Origin: Mesaphorura yosii
Taxonomy: Eukaryota; Arthropoda; Collembola; Poduromorpha; Tullbergiidae
DNA: 64,000 nt
Reading direction: 5' to 3'
NCBI GenBank assembly: GCA_009869945.1
Contig: WIXG01000291.1
Location: forward strand, 36,754 to 100,753
Of this stretch, positions 32,961 through 44,800 are shown piece after piece (the stretch's first letter is position 1; each line of letters begins with the position of its first letter). Position numbers and translations under genes: made by a program. A model generated the notes under the pieces. It had not been told where the DNA came from and did no database searches. It was given only the letters and a program-made list of their open reading frames with translations.

Positions 32961-35175
32961 TCAGCAGCGGAGAAGTGAAAGGGTAAGCTGAGATTTTCGC
33001 AAACGCACGTGCGTCGTTGCGTGTCAAATTGGCGTGGATGCGTGGTTGCGTGGCTCGCTCACGATTAACTTGGCTTGGACAGGGCGACAGTGACAGCGAC
33101 AGCAATTAACCTTTTATTTATACTCTGATTAACCTGCACTGTTGAAAACGAAAACGGGACGACCACAAAGTCCTTCTGCGTCTCGCACTTCCAACCTGCT
33201 GTATTTTGCTTTGCATTTGATTGGCATGATGAACATTTTATATCAACCGAGTCGGAGTCCATGTCTCAGCTGTGGTTTGGTTTGGTTTGGTTTTAGCATG
33301 TGCAGAGCGTTCAAAGGCGAATCTGAACCAAAACACCAGAACCACGCCACGGAAAAGTACTGCGACCATTGTGCACATTGGCGAAAAACTTCCGCTCATG
33401 CTGATGCTCTCTGCTGCGGTGGCTCGGAAGCAGAGCAGAGCAGAATTATCAATTATATGTCAAGATCGGCTCGTGCTATCTTCTCACCAGCACAGCACAT
33501 GGAAAAATGTAAACACGAGACAAGTCAGACAGACAGGGCCAGAGATCAATACCCTGAATCACCTAATTCTGGGATTTCATACGAATAATTCCACTGTCGA
33601 TTGTCGCATTCTTGCTTCACGTCGAACAGGCAGCACATTTTCTTTGTTGAGCGATTGCGATCAGGAAGAATCTTGGTGAAAACATACGCATAATTAATTT
33701 AGCGTCGAATCTGGTCTGGTCTTTGATAACCCACGGTCGCAGTCTAATTAAAGGTGCTGTATGCATAAATTATGCTATGCGTCATGTCGTGAGTGTTGCA
33801 TGGTTCGTTAAATGAATGAACTTCGTATCAGCGCTGGTTTGCCTGCCGTGATATTTAATGTAAGTCAAGTGCTTTGGGATTTGTTTTGGTTCACAATTGT
33901 CGTCAGGCTCTAAGTAAACAATCAGCACCGGATTGTTAATGTGAATGTGATTCTCGGCTCTTCTGATTTCCAGCGCAGCGTGGAAATTTCCAATCACGTT
34001 GCTGGTTGCGTGAATTGCGAATTTGTTGACTTTGATTTGACTGACAGGCAGTGGCAATGGGACAACCGACATTTAAAAAGTAAAATGGGACTGACATGCT
34101 GGCTCATTGCTGGCGTGACGTGGATTGTATTGAACTGGACATGGCGTGAGCAAGCAGCAGAGAAGACCTTAACCTGGAATCACTATTCAATTTATTGTAG
34201 TAGTTTGTAATCTGCGTGCGTAATTTTTTCATTTAATTATGAAGTGAATCACCGCATATAAATAAAACTGATCTCATTACCTTATTTAATTGAGATGGTC
34301 GCGCGGATTTGCATGCGATTTGTCCTTCCAGTCTTTTTGCAGCCTCATCCGAAAGATTCCACTTGCTTTTTGCTAATTCGGGCCTGAATTAGGTGACGAA
34401 TTTCAGGTTTTTGTTTAAAATCCTGACAAATTGTAAAAAAAAAGAATTGGTCAGTTGAGTTAAAATTGAAAAAATTAATCCATGATTCGCCAAATTAGCT
34501 GCAAAATCAACGAAATGATTAACTGCGAGAAACATGTCAACGCCACGTTGATTGATCAGCGTGAAAATTCGCGACATGCTCCCAGACTCGATTCGATTGG
34601 CGACGGTTTTCAAGCTCTGGCGCGTGCGCGCGTGCGTGCGCCCGCGCCGCTTCGTTACGACGTCTCAAAAGTGCATCGCTGTGGAAAAATGGGGGCAAAG
34701 ACGCAATGAGTCAGTGATCTGCAGATTTTCTCATCCTCATCCCACGCTCAGCAATTCATCATTCGCTAACTGCATTTAGCGTTTAGAGATTATAAAATTC
34801 ATCTCTGAACGTCGCGGGTAAATAAAATAGAAAGTTGTGTTGTGTTTACTGAAGCGAGTAGATGCGAAAATCTTAAATCTCTAAAATAAAACCTTCACCT
34901 TTCTTCCTTCGCAATTTCTGCGAGCGAGCGAGTAAGAAAGAGTAAGTAATTTGGTAATGATTGACTGATTTTCGTGTAATTTTGATACAAATTAATCTTT
35001 TATTATTACCATCATCATCGCCATCATCATTAGAGTCAAGATACGAATGCAGCGTCACCGTTTCGGCTCGTCGGCGATTCACTTGGCTTGGCTTGGCTTC
35101 ACAAGATGAAGATAAGAATGAAGATGAAGATGAAGACTGTTGAATTAGTGCAGTGCGAAGATGAAAGGAAAAGTC
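32961..35175. promoter_or_regulatory. divergent upstream region, transporter 4 and cuticle gene
   Basis: 2.2 kb between head-to-head genes, holding both promoters. A (GGTTT)4 run lies at about 33274-33293. A minus-strand frame of 96 codons (33782-34072) has no recognisable motif. No gene is supported. Confidence 0.35.
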
Positions 35176-35185
35176 TATATATAAA
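35176..35185 (+). promoter_or_regulatory. TATA box of the chitin-binding protein gene
   Basis: TATATATAAA, 46 bp before the ATG at 35231, with initiator-like TCATT at 35211 and TCAGTT at 35217-35222 at a suitable distance. Strong TATA promoters are common for cuticle genes. Confidence 0.55.
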
Positions 35186-35230
35186 TCTACACTCGCCAGA
35201 TACGCGAGTTTCATTTTCAGTTGGGCAACA

Positions 35231-36460
35231 ATGAAGTCCACGTCCCCAAGTCTGATCTCAGCGTCGCTGCTGGTGCTTCTGGCGGCCGGCTGCCTAGGGC
35301 CCAGCGCCAGTCAACAGATTCCTCGCCCTGGAGGCGGCTCCAGCGTCGTGGTCTCTCCGTCCTCGGCGCCCACACCAGCACAGGCCGTGGCTGCGGCTCA
35401 GGTTCGTTAATTAAGAAGCATTGTCACATTGTCCATTAAGGCGTTTAAGCAGCAGACTTAATTTTTGCATTTTTGACCTTCTTGACTGCAGTATTATGCC
35501 AGCGCAGTGAGTCAGTCTCCTCCAAAGCCAATTCCTGCTCCCCAGCAGCAGCAGCAACTCCAACAGCAGTATCTGCTACAGCAACAGCGTGAACGCGAAC
35601 GGGAGCGGGAGCGCGAACGAGAGCGTGAACGTCAGAAGCAAGCCGCCGCCACAGCTGCGCACCAGCACCAGCAGCAGCAACGCCAGCAGCCCCAAGTCAT
35701 TTACCAGCCAAAGGTAGTTCAGGGACCACCAAAGTCAAACCAACTCCGCGCCCAGCATCAGCAGCAGCCATCCCGCGGGCAGCAGACGCACCAGAGCAAC
35801 CGCCAGCAGCAGCTGCAGGGAGGCAACAGCCAAGAAGCATCATTCGAGTCGTACGAAGAGGAGGAGGAGCCCGACCGCCTCACGCAACTGCTCCTCAACT
35901 CCAAGTTCCAGTGCACCGGGAAGAAGGACGGGTACTACGCGGACGAGAGCCTCGCCTGCGAGGTGTTCCACTACTGCCACGACTCGGTGAAGCACTCGTG
36001 GATGTGCCCCAACCAATTCATGTTCCATCAGGTGCACCTCATCTGCGTGCCACCAAGCAGCGAAAACATCTGTAAGCAGTCGAGCAACTTCCATTTTGTC
36101 AACGAGTACCTGTACAGGCCGATTAATACGAAGGAGGTGGAGAGGAACCAGAACGTCAGCCTCCGGTACGGGGATAGGTACTATCCGGAGGGGTACGCCG
36201 TCGGGTTGACCCCATTTGACGATCAGTACCTGCTTGGTGAGTCGCATGCGCGAGTCACGGTGGCGCCTACGCCAAGCAGTCACGGCCACGGCCACCACCC
36301 GCAGCAGCAGCAGCCGCAGCACGTCCGGGGCAAAGTATACTTCTCTGCGGACTCGGTCAATATTCCACTCAGCCAGCGCAGGCCGACGATCGCTGCCCCA
36401 GCCTCCTCCAGGCAGCCACCAGTCGCCTCGCACTCGGATGAGGAGTACGACTACGAGTGA
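35231..36460 (+). CDS. one-domain chitin-binding cuticle protein (CPAP1-type)
   Basis: Exons 35231-35401 and 35492-36460 give 379 residues. The signal peptide covers about 1-28 (SLISASLLVLLAAGCLG). A Gln-rich region follows, containing about nine Arg-Glu dipeptides in a row at about 90-107. A single CBM14 (peritrophin-A) domain lies at about 196-260, starting FQCTGKKDGYYADESLACEV and continuing with HYCHDS, WMCPNQFMFHQ, CVPPSSENIC; its six cysteines and aromatic positions are in place. The C-terminal region is His/Gln-rich and ends in an acidic Tyr tail (DEEYDYE). The one-domain layout fits the CPAP1 class, which binds chitin in the assembling cuticle. The exact CPAP1 subgroup cannot be decided by eye. 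Confidence 0.85.
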
Positions 36461-36749
36461 GTAAATTATTGCCAACACTGTACGCCCGACAACGCCTACG
36501 AATAAACTCCCGATCCGGATCACAAAGCCGCCGACCGCCGCGCCGATTAGTCGATTACGACGAGGGTCAATAATTCGCAACTTCTGCAACATTGTGGACA
36601 TTGACACGGTCCTATCACTCATTCAAATAGCGAAGCAGTGTTTTTTCCTCGATAAATTGATCATGATCATGTACGAGACATTGTAATTGTGACTGTAATT
36701 GCCTTGAAATAATAAAGACAGCAAAGTAAATAAAGATTTGCCACAGTCA

Positions 36750-37478
36750 AGCAAGTTTCGGCGTGATTCGGGCGACCCTCGTCGATATCCAAGACGAGGC
36801 GGCTGCAAGCGCTTTCAGGAGGGATCGGCTGGAGCGAATAGTGGAGACGTTCTCCAGCGGCGGCCCGGTGCGCGCGCACGGGAGCCAGAACGTGTCAATC
36901 GTGTCGATGACCCACCCCGAATGCCTGACCGTCATGTCTTCGGTGACTACCACGGGCTGATTGCCCCGCAAGTCAACATAACCACGCCGGCCGACCTTCT
37001 GAGCCTGACCAGGTACGACGGCGTGGAATTCTTCAAAGGGAAGTCGCTCCACATTTCGAAGGAGCTCGACCCGGCTGACATCGCGACCTTTTACACGCTC
37101 CTGACAAAAATCGTACCGGAAGTCCGCCTGACTTTCGAGCCATACGGTGGAGCAATAAACGATCGCCTCGCCGGACTCGGACAACTTGTTTGTGCATCGT
37201 GGCTCCGTCTGGACGCACGTGAGCATGTACTACGAGGCGGCTCCTACGCTATTTGGCGGAATATTTCGAGTCGAGCAAGGTGTTGCTCAACCACACACAG
37301 TCGTACCAAAACTATGTGTATGACGAAATGGGATTATCTGGAACGGTACTACGGCCAGGCGACGCTGGAGCGGTTGATGAAAGTGAAGCGGAAAGTGGGT
37401 CCTGATAGTTACTTCAACAATCCAGTCGCTTGTGCCCAGGACTCGAAGCAACACGAAGTAAAGTTAATTAGCGAGTAG
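36750..37478 (+). pseudogene. berberine-bridge-type FAD oxidase remnant
   Basis: C-terminal half of a BBE-like FAD-linked oxidoreductase, in three frames. Segments in order are a frame to about 36950, then VEFFKGKSLHISKELDP and RLTFEPYGGAIND. A shift of frame gives DNLFVHRGSVWTHVSMYYEA, then a further shift gives HTQSYQNYVYDE. The original frame ends with DYLERYYGQATLERLMKVKRKV and SYFNNP, the BBE-domain terminus. The FAD-binding N-terminal half is absent. At least three frame changes make it non-functional. AATAAA follows at about 37566. The gene family is common in plants, fungi and bacteria and unusual in animals. It adjoins the intradiol dioxygenase, tail to tail. Confidence 0.7.
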
Positions 37479-37585
37479 CGTTAGCTTAATTAATTATATT
37501 TATCGACGAGAGCCCTTGAACTTAGAATAAGGCATATAAGAATTAATTAAGTCAGTAGTTAAAATAATAAACACTCAGTCGGTTT

Positions 37586-38542
37586 TCAATTCCTGATTCC
37601 AAGCACCATCGTTCCTCTCAACCCCGATTTGACATCCCCTCTGAATCTGATCGTTGTCTGCTCCCCGCCACGGTTCGCATACGGCCAGTCGTCTACGTTG
37701 AGAACCTTTGGGTTCTTGTTCTGCATGTAAGGCTCCTCTTCCGCGACGGTGGCCGTCATTTCTTCTGGGAAGTAAATGTGGCCGGGGTACTGCACTCCGT
37801 TGGCACCGTTGGTCATCGTCGTCGTCACTTGCAGATGGAAATGATTCGTGCGCCCGGCGTACCACCCCGGGAAGATTGTGTTGAACATGACTTGCCCCGC
37901 CGCGTCTGTGAACTGGCGCCCACGAAGAAATCGCTCGGAGTCCGTTGGGTCGACGTGGCGCCCGCCAGGAAGCGCTGAGCACGTGTCGAAAAATTAGTCA
38001 ACTTACCTTAAACAATGCTTAGGAGTTCATTTACTTAGAATTTACTTACCTAAGCGCCCGTTCTTGTAGAAAGATCTATACCCGGAGTAGTAACCCAAAC
38101 CGTCTGGATGCCACAGGTCGACGGCGACATTCGCCAAGGGCGTACAACTGCCACCGTCGCCATTGATGTCGCGTACGATGAGGGTCAGAGTGACGGGGAC
38201 GCCCGGCCGCCCTTCTGTGATGTTCGATCGAACCTCCGGGTCGTGGATGTAGAAAGGACCTTGCCCGGAGTCTGGAAAGAGTTGACAGTACTCGTAGTCG
38301 ACGCTGGCTGTGGAAGTTGACTCGTCAGGATTCAGGTTCTGGCCGCATTCTGCCCTTGAAGATGAAGACGACAGCGACGACGACTCCAAGCGGCAGATCT
38401 TCGATTTGTCTTCATGCTCATCCGCACCAGCGCCGTACTCTTCTGATAGGATATTTGGAGTCAGGCACAGGCAGAAGAGTGAAATCAGTGTCTTCGTTTT
38501 CGTGTCCGGCTTCAAGTTCCAACGCATGGCGGCATTGGGCAA
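37586..38542 (-). CDS. secreted intradiol ring-cleavage dioxygenase
   Basis: Exons 38542-38050 and 37974-37586 (minus; GTAAGT to GCTCAG) give about 293 residues. A hydrophobic leader (TLISLFCLCLTPNILS, after a short basic start) predicts secretion. A Ser-rich, low-complexity spacer precedes the enzyme core: CQLFPDSGQGPFYI, VDLWHPDGLGYYSGYR, FLRGRQFTDAAGQVMFNTI, FPGWYAGRTNHFHLQV. The four iron(III) ligands of the family are in place: Tyr in GYYSGY, Tyr in GWYAGRT, and the two His of NHFH. The enzyme splits catechol-type rings between the two hydroxyl groups. In acariform mites such genes are known as fungal-type acquisitions with a role in handling plant or dietary phenolics; the same use here is inference. 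The single intron and intact frame indicate an active, domesticated gene. Confidence 0.9.
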
Positions 38543-38845
38543 AATTTAGATTAAGATTCACAAAATTGCAAAGATATCAACAACTTGCTGCTCGTGAATT
38601 GATTTATTTTGCAAGAGAAGAACTAAGAACAGAAGACAAACTTAAAGAACTATTTGTATTTCGTACCAGAACCGCAAAGATCAAGATTGCAACAATGAAA
38701 GTTTTCAGCGTACACAACCAAACGCATTAAAATCTGCAACGCGCAACAAAACCTGTTTAACACGCAACCAAACAAAACTTCACAAACTTGTTCGCTTCTT
38801 TGGCTTGTCGTCTGAGGATGCTACAGCACGGGGCGATGAGGAACT

Positions 38846-38853
38846 CTTTTATA
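38846..38853 (-). promoter_or_regulatory. candidate TATA box of the dioxygenase gene
   Basis: TATAAAAG on the minus strand, about 300 bp upstream of the dioxygenase ATG. If used, it implies a 5' untranslated region of about 270 bp or an unseen leader intron. Confidence 0.35.
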
Positions 38854-41800
38854 TCGCATCCAAGAAATCATCATCCTCGAGATTTCTGGCTACCTTTTAT
38901 CACGGAGTTGCGTCCTTTCGTGTACCAGGCGAGATTAAAGGTGTGAAATTTAATCCGCGTTCACGTTCGATTCGATTTTATAAATAGCTTGTAATCATTT
39001 GTCCCGTACCACAACGACAACCACGCACGCGAGTTTAAGATTCGTTTGGATCCCTTTTCAGACTTTCAGAGACTTTATTAGTGTATCGAGCTAATTCTCC
39101 AGTAAAAAGTAAATGTTTACCACCGAAAACAGAAATACAAAAATAAATCTTTCAATTGTACACGAAATACGTACGTACGAAAGAGGAATTGAGACCCAAA
39201 TATAATAATGAGCCTTTGGCCAGGAGATTAGTGTCTTGATAAACAGTTGACAATGGAATTGGGCACGGTACTCATCATCTCCATCTTTTGCTTCTTCCAT
39301 CTGCACAGAACAACAAAAGAACCTCAGCAGTGATTGTGATCAGATTCCCTTTTCGAGCCAGCTAAAGACGGACGACAATGACTACCTGGAAATCGGGAAT
39401 ATCGTATTTCTTGTTCGGGTATACCACGTACAGCTTTTTTAAATGGGTTTACGTTTACTTTACAAGTTTAGATCGTAATTTGGAAGGGTAATCAAATTCT
39501 AATCGTAATCGCACGCGTAACGTAACGCAAGTGCTGGTATTTCTTTGCAGGTTCGTAAATCGTAAAGGTAAACACGTAAAACACGTAATTACTGACTTTG
39601 TGCCGTGCCGGAAGCGTGCCTGTGCCTGGAAAGGGCAAGGCAGGCGGGTCCGTCGTGGTTAAATTGATCGTTTAGGCGGCTCAGGTAAGTTTCAGGCCAT
39701 AGTTTAAGAAATCGATCGATTTGCTTGAGGAAGGGTAAAGAAACTAATCGATAATCTTATGAATCATCCCCTTTCAGTTTATTTTAGGCAGAAGAGCCGG
39801 AGCCGCTTTTTGTCAGTCGTGTGCCGTGCCGCTTTTTTAAGCGTGTGGGCGGATTACAGGTGACAAGATTCGTCCGAAACTGTATACTGCCTTGCCCTGC
39901 CTGGAGTCCGGATTTCAGCATTTCATTTCACATTTCACACAAAATGACAGATCAATGCTGGCTGATGGTGATGGATGATGATAAATGATGAGATGCGGTC
40001 GCATCGCGGGTCTTTCTTTCTGCTCATCCTTCGGCGACCCGTGAGTCGCGACTGGTTGCCTGCCCGCGTGAAGCGTAATGCGTTATACGTGATCTTTGAC
40101 CCTCGTTAGCACGTGGCGGACCGGGTCAGGCCGCACGGACTCTTCCTGTCCGTCGCCCGTGCCCGTCCGTGGTATCTTATCTCAGGCGGCAAGGCACAGC
40201 TAACAGCTTCCGTGTGTAAATCTTCCTAATCACGGCCGCGCTGCTCGAAGGCTCGCATCTTGCAAGCGAAAGCGTATTGGATCTTCTGCTCTTTTCCCTT
40301 TCCGACGCGGGCGATGTCCGGTGTGGTGCTTCTTCCTTCCTCGTCTATTTTGTCAAGTGATCTTCTCTTCTTTCGTAAATGAGGAAAAGGGTCAGGAGGG
40401 CTGCTGCTACTGCTGCTGTTGGAGTTGTGAAGTAATAATTATAATGAGAGCAGAGCTGCCCGGCCAGGAAGAAAATAGAAAATACCTTCATCCCCTCTCT
40501 TTCGTCCGTCCAGCTGCCTTTTTTTTACACTTGGCATTGGCACTGGGCATTGGAGAGTGTTAAAAATGACCACAAATGAATTTGCAGCCGAACACGTAAG
40601 GAACAACGAGCCAACAGCGAACAGCGAAGCAAGCGGAAAAGGTTGAGCAGCATCGCGTACGCGCATTTGGTGTCCACATTTCATCTGGCACCTCTTTTTA
40701 CTCAAACACAGCAAGAATTTACAATTTACCCCATTTTCTCATTTCTACTCGCTGGCCTTTATCACAATGAAAATACCAATAAATTGTTGCTGGACTGACG
40801 TGAACTGGACAGACTGGACTCGCCGCTCATTCGCTTCAGGAAGAATTTCGTCTCACGTCTCACAGTAATTGTGAAATTGTGATCTCGTTTTTCTTCCTCC
40901 CTGGACAGCTCAGACGCGGAAGGGGAAGAAGCAAAACTAAATTATTTTAAATGTGAATAATGAAAAACACTAAACAACTGAGAGCGTTGGTCACTGCTGT
41001 TTTCTGCTCTGCTTTCGTCGTATCGCGTATTCATAATTTAATTCTTTTGATCTCTACACAAAAGAAGGGTCAATTTGAATCCGGAAAATGTGCGCTAATT
41101 CGCCCGACCTCTGACACAACATATTTGTCAACTGTCATCCGCACCGAGGCCGAGCCGTTTTTATCCATCGTGTCATTAACGCAATTCGTGAATTCGGATT
41201 TGGATCAGGATCGCAGGATTTTAATAAACCTTAATCCTAATCCATCCGAGCTGTTGCTGTTGCTAATATTATGATAATTTAATGTGAAATTAATACAGAC
41301 GCAGTTCCCAGCATTCATCATGCAATCTTCGCCCGTCTGCGATTTCAGTGATTTGCCTTCGCTCCCGTTTGCAGTGTCTTTTTGCATCTGTGACACATTT
41401 TCCACGACTTTCACATGAAACCTGGAAATTTTGCTTCTTTGTCTAGTCTGTGGTCATTTATCACGCGATTTCACAATGTAGCCTATAAAAAAATTTCTTT
41501 GAAGCTTTGAAGCCTGGAAAATGCGTTCAGGGTCCGAAAGGTCATTCAAAAGGTGAAGATAAATCTTGTATTTGTGTCCGCTGTCCAGTGAATGTAAAAA
41601 ATTGGGTAAAAAATCCTGAATCAGTTGAATTTCAGTTTTGGGTTGAGAAATCCAGGCAGAGAAAAGATTCAATGGATTTTTTCATGCATCTTTTTATCGC
41701 AGCGCTGGTCATTTATCTTTGGACATTGAAAGATGTAAATTACGAGCTGCGAGTTACGAGTTTACGCATGAATTGACCACAACTGGCTCGCCTGAATACC

Positions 41801-44800
41801 CAATCATTTGGGGTTGAAAAAGTCAAGAATGAACCAAAATATTGCTGGCACAATAAATTTTTCATACCGGCAAATGCGCAATGGAAGGGGCCAAGAAAGA
41901 GACGGATTTTTATTTCTATGCCTTCCGTGCACAATTTTACAAATCGAAATGTCCAAAGCATTTATGCGGTTTAATACGTAAAAAATGGCTTTCATCTCAA
42001 ATTTTACGTCTTTCCGGTGACGCACTCCGCCTTCTGAACAATTCCTCGCTCATTTTCTTGCATTGCCAAATCACTTTCCACGTCTTCAGCGAGTTTTCTT
42101 AAGAATTCTGAAATCTGCCTTGACTCATTCAATTTCAATGAGTGCGTGTTTTCATAACCGTTTTGGCCTTGTTTGCTGTTTATGGCTTTTGAAGCGATTT
42201 TTAAACGAGTTACCTTTTAAATGAGATTTAAATTATACGAAGCTTCTTTTTTCTAATCTCATTATCGACTGCAGTCATTTAGCTCACTAATTGAGTCTAT
42301 TAACTCGACCAAGATTACGAAACAGGGGAAATGGCCGTTTGACGCGAGTCACGAAGGTAAAAATAATGCGCACGCTAATTGGATAAGCGTTCGCTGCTGT
42401 CGCTGTCAAGCCGTCAATTTCTTCATTATTCAGCCGACTATAGCAAGAAAATGTGTGTACGTCCGGCCGCGTTACAAAATGCTCGTCTCCGGCCGTTGAT
42501 CTTGACACTGAACAATGAATCTTGCTAATCTTGAAATGTCGCACACGCTACACACAACACGCATTCTTGCTCCAATCAAGTCAATAACGCGTTGCATCGC
42601 ACAGTTAATTCAGTCAACTCGGATTTATGGGGGTGGATGCGGACTTTATTATGAATTTATGAATAAAATGCAGCTCAAAGTCTTTGAAACCTGAATTCAT
42701 GAAAGCGAAGGCAGCACGAGAATAAAACGAGAATTCGTATTCTTTTGTCCACTCGCTCGTTTTCTTTTGTGTGACAATTCATGTTTCAGATTTGTTACAA
42801 TTTTATACATACACTCGTTTTTGTCGCTGCTGGGGGATGAAAATCCAACGAACGAGCGAGCGTACGTCGTCAATAAAAAAAAGCCCGGAGTTTTGAGCTT
42901 GTCGTAATCTGGATTCGGGCCCAAAAAACTCAAGCTTACGATAATAATTGTTTTTACACACGTGGCAGCGTTTAATATGCGTACGTGTTCACAAAAAATA
43001 CACCCTGGTGGCTTGGTGTGGCGAGGGGAATTCTTTGCACACTGTAAAAAAAACGTACGTACGCGTGTGGAGGGGATGTTTTTAGTAATGGTAATCTGGA
43101 TGCGGATCTTGTTCACATTTTTAAGCCTCCAATCACAGCGAGCAGCAAAGAGTTGGATGTTGGAACATATTTTATCCACGCCTCGATAAAAAACGAATCC
43201 CGGGCCCTGCATTTTTTATGCATCCCTCACATGCAGGAACCTGGAAACATGAATGACGTATCTCCGCCTCGAAAGCCATGGAACCTGATTTCCAATGGAT
43301 TTTCAACCCTTTCACGATGCACGAGCCTAAAAATAGGGCCGCCACTTAAGTGAAAGCGTGTCGTTGAACTTTTTAATGCATTTTTAACGATAAAAAGTGG
43401 TCTGCTATTTTTGGGGCTTGAAAGGGTCAAGAAACTCTGAGCAGGGCTCCAACGGGTCCAATAAAGCGGCGTTTTTTATCGCTGGCCGCGCAAGACAGTT
43501 TTGCGTTTTGTACAGTTAAGGCACTAAGCTATTTTTATGGCGTGACTGGAATTCGACTTACGTGACACGTGGAAAATAACGGTCCACTCGAGCTACTCGA
43601 GCTACTCGAGCCTTGAGGTTATTGCCTTTGCCTTATCGCTACTGGCAGGCTGGGCCTCGCTTTTTAAACATGTCACATTGTTGCCTTTATTGTACGGCGC
43701 GTGTGTCACTGTCACAATTCTTGAATTAAAATTCGAATTTACTCCTGCAATTCATTGAGCGTCAAACCTCCCACACGTCGCGTCAAAAATCTTTGCTTTA
43801 CTTCTCAACAATGCAAGCAAATTGAAGTCAAGCTTTGTATTCGTCATTCACCTTCACGTTGTGCTCTTAATAAAGTTAGCCAAAGTCGACAAAACCAAAA
43901 GTCGGAATCGAAAGCCAATTCAGTTGTCGATGTCAGTTGTCAAGAATGACGTGATCTAATTTTACGCTTGTTCTTGTGATTTTAATGCATGAAAAAGAAA
44001 TCCTGCACCGGCTGTGCCAGCACCCGCACCCGTTTTTACTCATTCGAGTGCATAATCGTGTTTCTTGTGCAATAATTCTCTGAATTACGCTGAAGTCCAT
44101 GAAATTCGGGATTTTTCGCCAGGCCACACCTCCATCGCCGAGTTTTGAGTATATGACCACGGATCCTTGAGCCTAAGTCCCAAATCTAGTCGGTCGGCCA
44201 GGCCACCCGTCTTATTTTTTAGAAAAACAACACAGGGCCAACGTCCGACGAAGCGACGAGGAATTTTCGTTTTTCGAAAAGAGCACGGGCATGAACAACT
44301 TGAACCCTTTTTTATATGAATAAATGCATAATTCCTGCTGCTACGCTTCGCTGTGTCCTTGCTTCCTCCACACAATAACACAAACTTTCTATTTTTTCAT
44401 CATCTGCCTTGCGTACTTTGAGCTCAGGGTTGCTGCTGCTGCATTGAACAACGGTTGTTTTTGTTCTCCATCCGTCCATCGACTGAATAACTGAATAATG
44501 CGTAGCATTTTTATCTTTTTTAGGTTCCCAGCTCCAAAACGTCCACGTCCATCATAATCGTTCAAGGATACGGTACGGCCAGAAAGGGTTGAAATCATAA
44601 AAAAGGGGACGGCGAGTGTTATTCCATGAAAAGGGTTGCTCGTTATTCACGCACTGAAACAGTGAACAGGGCACCGCAGTTCATTGTCATCTGCAGACTC
44701 TGTTTTGGAAATTTCGTAAAAATATCAAATATTCCTGTTTCATGAAAATGGGCCCTTTTATTTTTACAACAGGCTACGGGCAATGCCAGCAAGCGAGGTC

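Noticed and set aside
33782-34072. 96-codon minus-strand frame
   Set aside because: No motif, signal peptide or neighbouring exon found.
40960-41274. 104-codon plus-strand frame with a hydrophobic start
   Set aside because: No family resemblance, ends in a simple Leu run, and lies in the non-coding region upstream of hunchback.
42697-43212. 171-codon open frame on the minus strand
   Set aside because: No domain, odd composition, lies in the AT-tract-rich non-coding region and overlaps poly-A/T sites.
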